From the NCBI RefSeq assembly GCF_001307765.1, contig NZ_LKBA01000006.1, forward strand, positions 248,001 to 312,000: a stretch of 64,000 bases of DNA, given 5' to 3'. The stretch is from Aliiroseovarius crassostreae. GTDB lineage: Bacteria; Pseudomonadota; Alphaproteobacteria; Rhodobacterales; Rhodobacteraceae. Shown here in pieces: positions 1 through 8,831 of this stretch. The notes beneath the pieces were generated by a model, which was given only the letters and a program-made list of their open reading frames with translations, searched no databases and had not been told where the DNA came from. Position 1 is the stretch's first letter; each line of letters starts with the position of its first letter. A program made the position numbers and the translations under genes.

Positions 1-349
1 CCGAGCTATCCATCGCGCGATTCATGCCAACCATCTGATATTCATACTCAAAATCCGTCACCGCCCGCAGGCCGCGCACGATGATCTGGGCGCCGACATC
101 ATGGGCGCAGTCGATCAGAAGGTTTTCAAACGGATGGGCAATGATCTCGGTCCCGGTTTCCTGGGCCAGATTTACGCATTCCTCTTCGACCATGGCCACC
201 CGCTCCTCGAGCGAGAACATCGGCCCCTTTCCGGTGTTGATCGCCACCCCAATCACCAGCCGATCCACCAGCGCACAGGCACGGCGGATGATATCGGTAT
301 GTCCGAGCGTGATCGGATCGAAAGTTCCGGGATAAAGACCAACGCGCAT
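1..349 (-). CDS. coaD: Phosphopantetheine adenylyltransferase (partial)
   Basis: Joins ATP and 4'-phosphopantetheine to give dephospho-CoA, the penultimate step of coenzyme A synthesis in the cytosol. The 116 visible residues begin MRVGLYPGTFDP and hold the nucleotidyltransferase TLGH motif (residues 14-17) and the GLRAVTDFEYE block from residue 93. The gene runs off the left edge, so the C-terminal third with the ISSTxxR motif is not seen. An in-frame ATG also exists at 355, but AGGAGG at 357-362 is one base from it and seven bases from the ATG at 349, so 349 is chosen. A dispersed repeat begins immediately upstream, overlapping the edge of the ribosome binding site. Confidence 0.95.
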   Translation of the reverse strand, partial: MRVGLYPGTFDPITLGHTDIIRRACALVDRLVIGVAINTGKGPMFSLEERVAMVEEECVNLAQETGTEIIAHPFENLLIDCAHDVGAQIIVRGLRAVTDFEYEYQMVGMNRAMDSS

Positions 350-361
350 ATTCATGCCTCC

Positions 362-476
362 TAAAGCGTTTCGGGATAAACTTGAGACACATGTTTATTC
401 CGAAACGCCCACAACATTGTTATCACTTACGGCGTTTCGACTTTTCCCTGTCCCAGGCGAACGTCGAAACGCTTTA
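362..476. repeat. Two-hairpin TAAAGCGTTTCG element, copy A
   Basis: This 115-bp copy starts TAAAGCGTTTCG and ends CGAAACGCTTTA, a perfect terminal inverted repeat. Inside are two hairpins separated by a CCCACAACAT-like linker. The right half matches the copy at 53122-53234 (shared CTTACG.CGTTT and CTTTTCCCTG segments). It lies between coaD and the CBS-domain gene. Confidence 0.85.
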
Positions 477-525
477 AAGCTGGGGCGCACGCAACAATAT
501 TGCGCGTGATTTTTCAAGACTTTTG

Positions 526-555
526 GTGCCGCCACGTAGTTCTACGTAACGGCAC
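526..555 (-). terminator. Hairpin downstream of the CBS-domain gene
   Basis: GTGCCG (526-531) pairs with CGGCAC (550-555) and ACGTA (534-538) with TACGT (543-547), giving one interrupted hairpin. On the minus strand it follows the CBS gene stop by about 18 bases and is followed by an A-rich rather than T-rich stretch, so its role as a terminator is uncertain. Confidence 0.45.
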
Positions 556-572
556 AATGCGCTAAAATGCGC

Positions 573-1007
573 TCAGTAGCCCATGATCATATTGGTCAGC
601 GCTTCGGCCTGGCTCGACAGCTCATCCAGTCGCGCCTTGACCACGTCACCGATCGACACCAGCCCGACCATCTCGTCACCTTCCATCACCGGCATATGGC
701 GAAACCGACCTTCGGTCATGGTCTGCAACACCTGAATGGCCCGGTCGCCGGGGGCGCAGCTGACCAGTTTGGCGGTCATGATACTGTCGACAGTGTTGGT
801 CAGGCACCCCGTGCCCGACGCCCCAAGGGCACTGACGACATCGCGTTCCGACACGATCCCCGCCGGGCGCACGCCATCCTCGGACACAATCACCGCGCCA
901 ATCTTTTTCTCCGACAAAAGCGCCACCGCCTCGGTGATCGAACTGCCCGGTTTAATCGTGGCAACACCGCTGATCGGTTTGTCTTTGAGAATTTGGCTGA
1001 CGAGCAT
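573..1007 (-). CDS. CBS-domain pair protein
   Basis: A 144-residue protein made of two CBS domains in tandem (about residues 8-65 and 75-135) and nothing else. CBS pairs bind adenine nucleotides such as AMP, ATP or S-adenosylmethionine and usually act as regulatory modules; no catalytic domain is attached here. Visible signatures are VIVSEDGVRPAGIVSERDVV in the first domain and HMPVMEGDEMVGLVSIGDVV in the second. The start is supported by GGAGG six bases upstream. The gene stands alone between two intergenic regions, so context gives no partner. The domain call is secure; the cellular role is unknown. Confidence 0.9.
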   Translation of the reverse strand: MLVSQILKDKPISGVATIKPGSSITEAVALLSEKKIGAVIVSEDGVRPAGIVSERDVVSALGASGTGCLTNTVDSIMTAKLVSCAPGDRAIQVLQTMTEGRFRHMPVMEGDEMVGLVSIGDVVKARLDELSSQAEALTNMIMGY

Positions 1008-1085
1008 CTGAACCTCCTGGGGAATTATAATTTATGTCCCCAGCGTCACCCCTCACGCAACAATATGTCAAGAACATTCGGCACC

Positions 1086-1985
1086 TTAGGGTGTTTCTAC
1101 CATGTTTTCCAACCGCGCCACCTCTGCCCGGATTCCCTGCGCCAACGCCTCTGCCACCCGCGCAAAACGCTCCACCCGCGCATCCCCTTCGTGGCGCACC
1201 AGATAAAAGGACCGCGTGATCGACAGCTGGTCGCTCAGCACCCGCCGCAGTTCCGGCGCAAAAGGCAGGATGAAATCATGGGTGATGCCAACCCCGCCCC
1301 CCTGGCGCACCATGCCCTGCTGCACCGCCACCAGGTTGGAGGCCAGCTGCACCCGCTCAATCCCCAGCTTGGTCAGGAAATCAAGCTCGGGATAAAAGAT
1401 CATGTCCTGAATATACCCCACAATCGGATGATCCCGCAGGTCCGCCAGCCGCTCCAGCCGGGGGGCGTGGCGCAGATAGGTCTCACTTGCCGCAAGATGC
1501 AGGTGATAGTCGGTGATCCGCTGCACGGTGACCCGGCCCGCCTGCGGGGGGCTGACGGTAATCGCCATATCCGCTTCCCGTTTTGACAGGTTGATCACGC
1601 GGGGCAGCGCCACGACCTGCAATTCCAGCTCCGGGTGCTGGCGCTGAATCTGCGCACAGACCTGCGGCAGGATATAACTGGCGCAACCATCCGTGGCGCC
1701 AATCCGCACCTGACCGGACAATTGCCCGGACTGTCCACGCAGCTCATCCGCCCCGGACAAAACCGCCTGCTCTGCCCGTTCCGCATGGGACAACAGACGC
1801 GAGCCCGCCTCGGTCAGCGCATAGCCCTGCGGTGACTTGGTGAACAGAACCTGCCCCAGATCGCCCTCGAGCTTGGCCACCCGCCGCCCCACCGTGGCCG
1901 CATCACGCTTGAGCACCTTGCCCGCCCGCGACAGGCTTTCCGCCCGCGCCACCGCCAGAAACACTTTCAGATCATCCCAATCCAT
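1086..1985 (-). CDS. LysR-family transcriptional regulator
   Basis: A 299-residue LysR-type regulator. The N-terminal winged helix-turn-helix (MDWDDLKVFLAVARAESLS, with RDAATVGRRVAKLE as recognition region) is followed by a substrate-binding domain from about residue 88 to the end. The ATG at 1985 is chosen because it gives the standard family N-terminus; an upstream in-frame ATG at 2120 would add 45 atypical residues that overlap a repeat. It is transcribed away from mmsA across a roughly 270-base gap, the usual layout for a LysR protein controlling its divergent neighbour. Control of mmsA is an inference; the effector is unknown. Confidence 0.88.
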   Translation of the reverse strand: MDWDDLKVFLAVARAESLSRAGKVLKRDAATVGRRVAKLEGDLGQVLFTKSPQGYALTEAGSRLLSHAERAEQAVLSGADELRGQSGQLSGQVRIGATDGCASYILPQVCAQIQRQHPELELQVVALPRVINLSKREADMAITVSPPQAGRVTVQRITDYHLHLAASETYLRHAPRLERLADLRDHPIVGYIQDMIFYPELDFLTKLGIERVQLASNLVAVQQGMVRQGGGVGITHDFILPFAPELRRVLSDQLSITRSFYLVRHEGDARVERFARVAEALAQGIRAEVARLENMVETP

Positions 1986-2021
1986 CACCCGCTCCGTAGA
2001 CCAAGCTCCCAAACACGCCCC

Positions 2022-2082
2022 TCTTTTCCTGTCAGAAATATCCCGGGGTGAGCGCGGAAGCGCGAGGGGCAGCGCCCCTTCC
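2022..2082. repeat. GC-rich REP-like palindrome, copy 1
   Basis: Holds TTTCCTGTCAGAAATATCCCGG, then GGTGAG, then the palindrome GAGGGGCAGCGCCCCTTCC. The same ordered blocks recur at 11049, 26621 and 63321 and, reversed, at 6331, 9715 and 46318. It lies upstream of the LysR gene. Confidence 0.65.
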
Positions 2083-2160
2083 GAGCGAAGCGAGGCCACC
2101 GACAGCGCGCTGAGGCGCAAGCCGAAGCGCCCCAGCCCCTACCCTGCCCCTGCTACCATC

Positions 2161-2225
2161 AGTCTTGCATTTTTGCAAAACCCTTTTGGGAAATACCCTC
2201 TTTTCAACCGCACAAACGCAAGACT
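2161..2225. promoter_or_regulatory. Inverted repeat in the LysR-mmsA intergenic region
   Basis: AGTCTTGC (2161-2168) is repeated inverted as GCAAGACT (2218-2225), 32 bases before the mmsA start. Within it, TTGCA-TTTT-TGCAA forms a smaller palindrome. Such spaced dyads suit a LysR-type binding region; which protein binds is inferred only from the divergent layout. Confidence 0.45.
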
Positions 2226-2256
2226 AACCTGCGCGCAGAAATTTGGGAGAACCACC

Positions 2257-3756
2257 ATGAAAAATCTTGGTCACTGGATCAACGGTCAGCTGGTCGACGG
2301 CACCTCAGGCCGCACCGCAGATGTCTATAACCCCGCCACCGGCGAAGTGCAGGCACAGGCAGCTCTGGCCACCAAAGCCGAGCTGGACGACGCTGTCGCC
2401 AAAGCCGCCGAAGCCCAGAAAATCTGGGGCGCCACCAACCCGCAGAAACGTGCCCGCGTGATGATGGCCCTGGTTGGCCTGATCAACCGCGATATGGACA
2501 AGCTGGCCGAGGCCCTGTCGGCCGAACACGGCAAGACCATCCCCGACGCCAAGGGCGACGTGCAGCGTGGTCTGGAAGTGATCGAATACTGCATCGGTGC
2601 GCCGCAGATGCTGAAAGGTGAGTTCACTGACAGCGCCGGCCCCGGCATCGACATGTATTCCATGCGCCAGCCGCTGGGTGTTGTCGCCTCGATCACGCCC
2701 TTCAACTTCCCCGCCATGATCCCGCTTTGGGGCATGGGTCCGGCGCTGGCCGCGGGCAACGCGATGATCCTGAAACCGTCCGAGCGTGACCCCTCGGTGC
2801 CGCTGATGCTGGCCGCGCTGTGCAAGGAAGCGGGCCTGCCTGATGGTGTGCTGCAGGTGGTGAATGGCGACAAGGATGCGGTGGACGCGATCCTTGACAA
2901 TGACACAGTTCAGGCCGTGGCTTTCGTCGGCTCGACCCCGATTGCGCATTACATCTATTCGCGTGCCACCGCCAACGGCAAGCGCGCGCAGTGTTTCGGC
3001 GGCGCGAAAAACCACATGATCATCATGCCCGACGCGGATATGGAGCAGGCTGCCGACGCGCTGGTGGGCGCGGGCTTCGGCGCCGCTGGCGAACGCTGCA
3101 TGGCGATCTCGGTGGCTGTGCCGGTCGGGGCTGAGACCGCAGACAAGCTGCGCGACGCGCTGGTCCCGCGCATCGAAAAGCTGAAAGTAGCCCCCTACAC
3201 CGCAGGCGACGACGTGGACTATGGCCCGGTTGTGACCGCAGCCGCCAAAGAAAACATCCTGCGTCTGATCAACTCGGGCGTGGAACAGGGTGCTGATCTG
3301 GTTGTCGACAACCGCGACTTCAGCCTGCAGGGTTATGAAGAGGGCTTCTTTGTTGGCCCGCATCTGTTCGACAACGTCACCACCGACATGGATATCTACA
3401 AGCAGGAAATCTTTGGCCCGGTTCTGTCGATGGTGCGCGCGGAAAGCTATGAAGAGGCCATCGGCTATGCCATGGACCACGAATATGGCAACGGCACCGC
3501 GATCTTCACCCGCGACGGTGACACCGCCCGTGATTTCGCCAACCGGATCAATATCGGCATGGTCGGCATCAACGTTCCGATCCCGGTTCCGCTGGCCTAT
3601 CACACCTTTGGCGGCTGGAAGAAATCGGGCTTTGGCGATCTGAACCAGCACGGCCCGGACGCGTTCAAGTTCTACACCCGCACCAAAACCGTGACCTCGC
3701 GCTGGCCGTCGGGGATCAAGGAAGGTGGCGAGTTCAACTTCAAGGCCATGGATTGA
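2257..3756 (+). CDS. mmsA: CoA-acylating methylmalonate-semialdehyde dehydrogenase
   Basis: Oxidises (methyl)malonate semialdehyde to propionyl-CoA or acetyl-CoA with NAD and CoA, the last step of valine catabolism and also used for inositol. The 499 residues match the family length. The aldehyde dehydrogenase fold shows the nucleotide-binding segment TPFNFPAMIPLW (about residue 150) and the catalytic cysteine in FGAAGERCMA (about residue 285), with the family C-terminus HTFGGWKKSGFGD. The ATG at 2257 follows TTTGGGAGA and fits the family N-terminus. A strong terminator follows, so it is probably monocistronic, although the remaining valine genes lie 3-6 kb downstream on the same strand. Confidence 0.95.
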   Translation: MKNLGHWINGQLVDGTSGRTADVYNPATGEVQAQAALATKAELDDAVAKAAEAQKIWGATNPQKRARVMMALVGLINRDMDKLAEALSAEHGKTIPDAKGDVQRGLEVIEYCIGAPQMLKGEFTDSAGPGIDMYSMRQPLGVVASITPFNFPAMIPLWGMGPALAAGNAMILKPSERDPSVPLMLAALCKEAGLPDGVLQVVNGDKDAVDAILDNDTVQAVAFVGSTPIAHYIYSRATANGKRAQCFGGAKNHMIIMPDADMEQAADALVGAGFGAAGERCMAISVAVPVGAETADKLRDALVPRIEKLKVAPYTAGDDVDYGPVVTAAAKENILRLINSGVEQGADLVVDNRDFSLQGYEEGFFVGPHLFDNVTTDMDIYKQEIFGPVLSMVRAESYEEAIGYAMDHEYGNGTAIFTRDGDTARDFANRINIGMVGINVPIPVPLAYHTFGGWKKSGFGDLNQHGPDAFKFYTRTKTVTSRWPSGIKEGGEFNFKAMD

Positions 3757-3811
3757 TCCATGGCGTCAGATCCGCACGATCTGCGGGCTGAGGAACCATT
3801 AAGACCAAGAG

Positions 3812-3841
3812 CGCCCCGAGAGAAATCTCGGGGCGTTTTTT
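3812..3841 (+). terminator. Rho-independent terminator of mmsA
   Basis: CGCCCCGAGA (3812-3821), loop GAAA and TCTCGGGGCG (3826-3835) form a perfect 10-bp stem followed by six T. It lies 55 bases after the mmsA stop. Confidence 0.93.
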
Positions 3842-4013
3842 ATTCGCCCAGCCCCGCAAACTACCGCTTGAGTTGTCTTCATGAGAAAACGGGAATGGTA
3901 TATTTTTCCTTTTATCTTCATGAATTATGGAATATTTCAGTAAATTGAATCGACTTCCCCTACGTAATAAACTAGCCTCAACAACAACCAATGATTGTTT
4001 TCTGGATACTGAA

Positions 4014-4463
4014 ATGGTGAAGAGTGAGTATTTCCCCACCAGCGCATTGCTGTATCAGTCCCTGTCCGGGGAAATCGGGCTGTCTCAGCTGGGCCAACTG
4101 CTGCCTGACCTGCAGGACCATCCCATCCCGCCCGGTGGGTATGATGCGCTGATCGACCTGTCCGGGGCCACCGATATTGACTGCAGTTTCACCGGCATAG
4201 CCACGCTGGTGCGCGCACGCAAGGCGCGACAGAAGACCCATCGCCCGCCCAACCGCATCGCGATCTGGGCCCCCGGTGATCTGGCCTTTGGCACCTGTCG
4301 TATGCTGGAACAACTGTCGCAAGGGGAGTTGGTTCTGGACCTGGCCGTGGTACGGGAGGAGGAGGAAGCCCTCGCCTTTCTGCACCGTTCGGAGCGGCGG
4401 CTTGAGATCCTGCGCGATCATCTGGAACGTGCTGAACGCAACGCCTCAGCGGCTTCGGCCTAG
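4014..4463 (+). CDS. Unknown protein, paralogue of the convergent neighbour
   Basis: A 149-residue protein of unknown function. It aligns along its whole length with the protein encoded convergently at 4537-4974: both start with a YFP/YYP motif near residue 6, share G.I.L..L in the next segment, GY..L.D with a following TGI or TGV, and end in EEEALAFL or EQDALRFL plus a Leu/Glu-rich helix. The alternating strand and helix pattern recalls STAS/SpoIIAA-like domains, but no diagnostic motif was found. An in-frame ATG at 3927 would add 29 residues; it is rejected because the alignment begins at 4014 and the DNA before it is AT-rich and promoter-like. Confidence 0.65.
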   Translation: MVKSEYFPTSALLYQSLSGEIGLSQLGQLLPDLQDHPIPPGGYDALIDLSGATDIDCSFTGIATLVRARKARQKTHRPPNRIAIWAPGDLAFGTCRMLEQLSQGELVLDLAVVREEEEALAFLHRSERRLEILRDHLERAERNASAASA

Positions 4464-4509
4464 CAGGTTTTCATATCGCGCTGATCAACGGAATATCGAA
4501 ACGCATGAG

Positions 4510-4536
4510 AGCGTGTTCAGTTCAATTGGACACGCT
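4510..4536. terminator. Bidirectional terminator between convergent paralogues
   Basis: AGCGTGT (4510-4516) pairs with ACACGCT (4530-4536) around a 13-base AT-rich loop. It sits between the stops of two convergent genes and directly abuts the second, so it could serve both. Confidence 0.65.
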
Positions 4537-4974
4537 TTAATCCATGTGCTGCACATTTTGCTGATCCCTCAGCAACGCCTCCAGATCCGAGCTTTCAAAG
4601 CCCAGGAACCGCAGCGCGTCCTGTTCGGCGCGAAACAGGCTGACCTGCTCCTCCAGCACCCCTTCGGCCATCTGCTCAAACAATCGTGAGAGCACAAAGC
4701 CCACCGGGCTGTCGACAAGGATGGCGCATTTCTCGGGGCACGGCAGGTCTTCGTAAATCTTCGATTGCAGATTGATCAACTCTTTCACTCCGGTCTCGGA
4801 ACTGTCCACCGCAAACAGGGCGCGTGAATCGGTCAGGCAGACATAGCCCTTTGGCACATGGAACCCATACATCCATTCCGCCATCCGCCCCGCCAGAGAG
4901 GTCAGGTTGATCGCCCCCCAAAGCTGGACATAGACCAGGTTCAGGTCCGGATAATACCGTGCTAACTGAGCCAT
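4537..4974 (-). CDS. Unknown protein, paralogue of 4014-4463
   Basis: A 145-residue cytosolic-looking protein with no signal peptide or membrane segment. It is the tail-to-tail paralogue of the preceding gene: the N-terminus ARYYPDLNLVYVQLWGAINL corresponds to the partner's SEYFPTSALLYQSLSGEIGL, and the C-terminal helix SSDLEALLRDQQ to RRLEILRDH. The centre has GYVCLTDSRALFAVDSSETG, also matched in the partner. The start is the first ATG. Function unknown; an STAS-like fold is possible but unproven. Confidence 0.7.
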   Translation of the reverse strand: MAQLARYYPDLNLVYVQLWGAINLTSLAGRMAEWMYGFHVPKGYVCLTDSRALFAVDSSETGVKELINLQSKIYEDLPCPEKCAILVDSPVGFVLSRLFEQMAEGVLEEQVSLFRAEQDALRFLGFESSDLEALLRDQQNVQHMD

Positions 4975-5168
4975 CCCCTTTCCCTTCGCTCCCTACGCAA
5001 ACCCACTACGGCCTCGCCCCCAAGCGCCCCCCTTGCACCACATGTTAACCAACTCCGGCCTGCAAGCAATCCTTTACTGGCAAAACACATGTGCGGCGCT
5101 TGCCCACCGGGCGATTTCCTGCATGATGATCAGGCGGGGCAGCCAAATCGCCCCGCAAAGGGGGGCAA

Positions 5169-6302
5169 ATGGCACGTCAGGAACCAGCTTTTTCCATCGG
5201 CATCGAAGAAGAATACCTTCTCGTCGATCGCAACAGTTATGAACTGGCCCGCGCCCCGGACCAGATGATGCAGGATTGCCTGGCGGAACTGGAGGGGCAG
5301 GTCAGCCCGGAATTCCTGCAATGCCAGATCGAGATCGGCACCAAGGTCTGCGCCAATGTGGCGCAGGCGCGTGAGGATCTCAAACATCTGCGTGCCGCAG
5401 TGTCCAGACATGCCGCGCGCTATGATCTTGCGCCGATCGCGGCCTCCTGCCATCCCTTTGCCGACTGGAAAGACCAGCATCACGTGGACAAGGACCGTTA
5501 CAACGATCTGCGCCGCGACCTGGCTGGCGTGGTGCGGCGGATGCTGATCTGCGGCATGCATGTGCATGTGGGCATTCCCACCCCCGACACACGCATCGAC
5601 CTGATGAACCAGCTGAGCTATTTCCTGCCCCACCTGCTCGCGCTGTCGGCCTCGTCCCCGTTCTGGCAGGGCGAAGATACCGGGCTGGCGAGTTACCGTC
5701 TGACGGTTTTTGACAACCTGCCCCGCACCGGCCTGCCGCCCCATCTGTCCAGCTGGTCCGAATATGAGCGGTCCGTGCAGGCGCTGGTGGATATCGGCGT
5801 GATCGAGGACAGTTCAAAAATCTGGTGGGACCTGCGCCCCTCCTCGCGCTTTCCGACCATCGAGGCGCGGATCTGTGATGTGCAGCCCCGGCTGGAAAAC
5901 ACCCTCAGCCTTGCCGCCCTGATCCAGGCCCTGACCCGGATGCTGTGGCGCCTGAAACAGCAAAACCAGCGCTGGCGCACCTATGACAATTTCCTCATCG
6001 CCGAGAACCGCTGGCGGGCCCAGCGATACGGCGTGTCCGGTGGGTTGATTGATTTTGGCTGCGGTGAAATTATCCCGTTTGATCAGTTACTTGAGGATAT
6101 GCTTGCTCTGGTGGAAGAGGATGCGGCGGCGCTGGGATCCACGGCCGAGGTGGAAGCCGCCCGCGCCATCCTGACCCAAGGCGTTCCCGCCGACCGCCAA
6201 CGCGCGGTGTTTCTGGATTCGGTTGAGGCGGAAAAACCTGCCCCCGAGGCGCTGAAGGACGTGGTGCGCCATTTGATCGACGAATACCACGCAGATTTGT
6301 AA
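5169..6302 (+). CDS. YbdK-type carboxylate-amine ligase (GCS2 family)
   Basis: A 377-residue ATP-dependent ligase of the glutamate-cysteine ligase type 2 family (YbdK). Relatives form gamma-glutamyl amide bonds, often only weakly between glutamate and cysteine; the true substrate is usually unknown. Motifs seen: N-terminal [10 protein letters not shown] (about residues 11-20), the metal-binding CGMHVHVG (about 128-135) and [15 protein letters not shown] (about 222-236). The start follows an A/G-rich stretch (CAAAGGGGGGCAAATG). It lies between a pair of unknown proteins and the valine operon with no obvious functional link. Confidence 0.85.
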   Translation: MARQEPAFSIGIEEEYLLVDRNSYELARAPDQMMQDCLAELEGQVSPEFLQCQIEIGTKVCANVAQAREDLKHLRAAVSRHAARYDLAPIAASCHPFADWKDQHHVDKDRYNDLRRDLAGVVRRMLICGMHVHVGIPTPDTRIDLMNQLSYFLPHLLALSASSPFWQGEDTGLASYRLTVFDNLPRTGLPPHLSSWSEYERSVQALVDIGVIEDSSKIWWDLRPSSRFPTIEARICDVQPRLENTLSLAALIQALTRMLWRLKQQNQRWRTYDNFLIAENRWRAQRYGVSGGLIDFGCGEIIPFDQLLEDMLALVEEDAAALGSTAEVEAARAILTQGVPADRQRAVFLDSVEAEKPAPEALKDVVRHLIDEYHADL

Positions 6303-6330
6303 GCCACACGGCGGCGGCTGCGCACGGCGA

Positions 6331-6448
6331 GAAGGGGCTCTGCCCCTCGGACTTTGTCTGGGCTCCGCCCGTTCTTCGGGCGAATTGATCCCCCAGATCA
6401 ATTCCGAGGAGCACCTCGAACCCTGGGATATTTCTGACCAGAAAATGA
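6331..6448. repeat. GC-rich REP-like palindrome, copy 2 (extended)
   Basis: Contains GGGGCTCTGCCCCTCGG, a second hairpin GGGCTCCGCCCGTTCTTCGGGC, the palindrome TTGATCCCCCAGATCAA, then GGATATTTCTGACCAGAAAA. It is the reversed and longer form of the family seen at 2022. It fills much of the gap between the ligase and the acyl-CoA dehydrogenase. Confidence 0.6.
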
Positions 6449-6580
6449 GGGAGATCCCGGCGGGCGGGTCCTTGTCTGAGGTGCGATTTTTTCCGGGGAC
6501 GGGTGCCGGCTGAAAAACTCCTGAAAGAATTGGCCGATAGCGTTCACGCAAGCCAATCACGCGGACGGGAGGAGACCGGC

Positions 6581-7732
6581 ATGGATTTTGCGCTTTCCGA
6601 GGAACAGACCCTTATTTTCGACATGGCCAAGGGCTTTGGCGAGGAGCATATTGCCCCTCATGCCGAGGCGTGGGAGATCGAAGGCACCATTCCACGTGAC
6701 CTTTGGAAAGGGCTGGCTGAGCTGGGGCTTGGCGGGGTGTATGTGTCAGAGGAATATGGTGGATCGGGCCTGTCGCGCCTGGATGCAACGCTGGTGTTCG
6801 AGGCACTGGCGATGTCCTGCCCGTCGGTCGGTTCGCTTCTGTCGATCCACAATATGTGCGGCGGCATGATTGATAAATTCGGCACGCTCGAGGACAAGGC
6901 CAAGTGGCTGCCGGACCTGTGTTCGATGGAGAAGATCTTTTCCTATTGCCTGACCGAACCCGGATCGGGATCGGACGCGGCCGCGTTGAAAACCCGTGCC
7001 GAGAAGGTTGATGGCGGGTATCGGATGAATGGCAACAAGGCCTTCATTTCGGGCGGCAATTATTCGGATGTCTATGTGACCATGTGCCGGACCGGCGCGG
7101 ATGGCCCCAAGGGGATTTCGACCCTGGTGGTGGAAAACGGCACACCGGGTCTGAGTTTCGGCGCCAATGAACGCAAGATGGGCTGGAAGGCGCAGCCGAC
7201 CTCTCAGGTGCAGTTTGACGATTGTCTGGTGCCTGAGGAGAACCTGCTGGGGGAAGAGGGCAAGGGCTTTGCCTATGCGATGGCGGGGCTGGACGGGGGC
7301 CGCCTGAACATTTCGGCCGGGGCGCTTGGGGGCGCGCAGAAGGCGCTGGATCTGACGCTTCAGTATATGGGTGAGCGCAAGGCCTTTGGGAAGACACTCG
7401 ACCAGTTTCAGGCGCTGCAATTTCGGTTGGCGGAATATGAGACCCGGCTGCAGGCGGCGCGCATTTTCCTGCGCCAGGCGGCGTGGAAGCTCGACAATGG
7501 GGCGCATGATGCGTCGAAATTCTGTGCCATGGCCAAGCTGATGGTGACGGATGCCGCCTTTGACGTGGCCAATGGCTGTTTGCAGATTCATGGGGGCTAT
7601 GGCTATCTTTCGGATTATGGGATCGAGAAGATCGTGCGTGACCTGCGAGTGCATCAAATTCTTGAAGGGACCAATGAAATCATGCGGTTGATTGTCTCAC
7701 GCCAGTTGCTCATCGAACGGGATCGGGGGTAA
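6581..7732 (+). CDS. Acyl-CoA dehydrogenase, probable isobutyryl-CoA dehydrogenase
   Basis: A 383-residue FAD-dependent acyl-CoA dehydrogenase. It carries the flavin-site segment YCLTEPGSGSDAAALKT (about residue 125) and the C-terminal HQILEGTNEIMR, whose Glu is in the position of the catalytic base. In the valine pathway this enzyme turns isobutyryl-CoA into methacrylyl-CoA; the assignment rests on its place directly before 3-hydroxyisobutyryl-CoA hydrolase and mmsB. The ATG at 6581 is chosen because GGGAGGAG lies just upstream and MDFALSEEQ is the family start. Electron-transfer flavoprotein genes are not in the window. Confidence 0.9.
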   Translation: MDFALSEEQTLIFDMAKGFGEEHIAPHAEAWEIEGTIPRDLWKGLAELGLGGVYVSEEYGGSGLSRLDATLVFEALAMSCPSVGSLLSIHNMCGGMIDKFGTLEDKAKWLPDLCSMEKIFSYCLTEPGSGSDAAALKTRAEKVDGGYRMNGNKAFISGGNYSDVYVTMCRTGADGPKGISTLVVENGTPGLSFGANERKMGWKAQPTSQVQFDDCLVPEENLLGEEGKGFAYAMAGLDGGRLNISAGALGGAQKALDLTLQYMGERKAFGKTLDQFQALQFRLAEYETRLQAARIFLRQAAWKLDNGAHDASKFCAMAKLMVTDAAFDVANGCLQIHGGYGYLSDYGIEKIVRDLRVHQILEGTNEIMRLIVSRQLLIERDRG

Positions 7733-7791
7733 ACCCTGTGCTTGACGGGGGCGTAAGGCCCGGACAACAAAGCAACAGGACAGACGGGCAC

Positions 7792-8820
7792 ATGACCGAT
7801 ATCACCACGCGACGGATAGGCAAGGCCGGGCGCATCACCCTTAACCGCCCCAAGGCGCTGAATGCCGTCACCCATGACATGTGCCGCGAAGTCGAGGACG
7901 CGCTGGAGGTCTGGCGCGACGACGACGCGGTGGGCGTGATCATCATGGATGCGTCCGGTGAAAAGGCCTTTTCAGCCGGGGGCGATATTGCCGCGCTTTA
8001 TGACAGCGGCATCCGGGGCGACTTTGCCTTTGGACAGGCCTTCTGGCGTGACGAATACCGGCTGAACGCCAAGCTGCGGGAATATCCCAAACCGATCATC
8101 AGCTTTCTGCACGGGCTGGTGCTGGGGGGCGGGGTTGGCCTTGGCTGCCACGGATCGCATCGGATTGTGGGCGAGACGAGCAAAATCTCAATGCCCGAAT
8201 GCCTGATTGGCCTAGTGCCGGATGTGGGCGGATCAATGATGCTGGCCAATGCACCGGGCTGGACCGGGCTTTATGCGGGCCTGACCGGGACACGCCTGAA
8301 AGCGGGGGATGCAATTGCCCTTGGTTTTGCGGATCTGTTCATTCCCGAGGCGGACTGGCCTGCCCTGATTGCGACACTTGAGACAACCGGTGACGTGACC
8401 TGCCTGAGCGCGGCGGCGCAACCTGCCCCCGAAGGCCCTGTGATGGCCGCAAGGGCCGACATTGACGCGCTGTTTGATGCCCCCACCCTGCCCCTGCTGC
8501 TTGCCCGACTGCGCAGGGCAGAGGGGGACTTGGCGCGTTCGGCGCTGCAGGTCATCGAGGGGGCCTCTCCGCTGGCGCTGGCGTACACGATCTGGATGCT
8601 GCATCAGCTCAGAGGCAACCGCAATCTGCGCGACGCGTTGCAGCTGGAATACCGCTTTACCGCGCGGGCCATGGAACATGGGGATTTCATCGAGGGCATT
8701 CGTGCCGCGATCATCGACAAGGACCGCAGCCCGCGCTGGAAACATGACATCGACGCCCTGCCAGAGCAGGATCTTGCCATCATGCAGGCCGATCTTGGCG
8801 CGTTGGAACTGACATTCTGA
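7792..8820 (+). CDS. 3-hydroxyisobutyryl-CoA hydrolase
   Basis: A 342-residue crotonase-fold enzyme that releases CoA from 3-hydroxyisobutyryl-CoA in valine breakdown. The oxyanion-hole segments FSAGGDIAALY (about residue 60) and HGLVLGGGVGLG (about 103), and MPECLIGLVPDVGG with the glutamate typical of hydrolases rather than hydratases, are visible. The long C-terminal region is also typical of HIBCH. The ATG at 7792 gives the normal N-terminus. It sits 59 bases after the dehydrogenase and 11 before mmsB, in one operon. Confidence 0.9.
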   Translation: MTDITTRRIGKAGRITLNRPKALNAVTHDMCREVEDALEVWRDDDAVGVIIMDASGEKAFSAGGDIAALYDSGIRGDFAFGQAFWRDEYRLNAKLREYPKPIISFLHGLVLGGGVGLGCHGSHRIVGETSKISMPECLIGLVPDVGGSMMLANAPGWTGLYAGLTGTRLKAGDAIALGFADLFIPEADWPALIATLETTGDVTCLSAAAQPAPEGPVMAARADIDALFDAPTLPLLLARLRRAEGDLARSALQVIEGASPLALAYTIWMLHQLRGNRNLRDALQLEYRFTARAMEHGDFIEGIRAAIIDKDRSPRWKHDIDALPEQDLAIMQADLGALELTF

Positions 8821-8831
8821 GGAGGAAAAAC

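Noticed and set aside
2305-3651. Long antisense open frame opposite mmsA
   Set aside because: It mirrors codon periodicity of a conserved high-GC gene; the product is His/Arg/Gly-rich without domain motifs.
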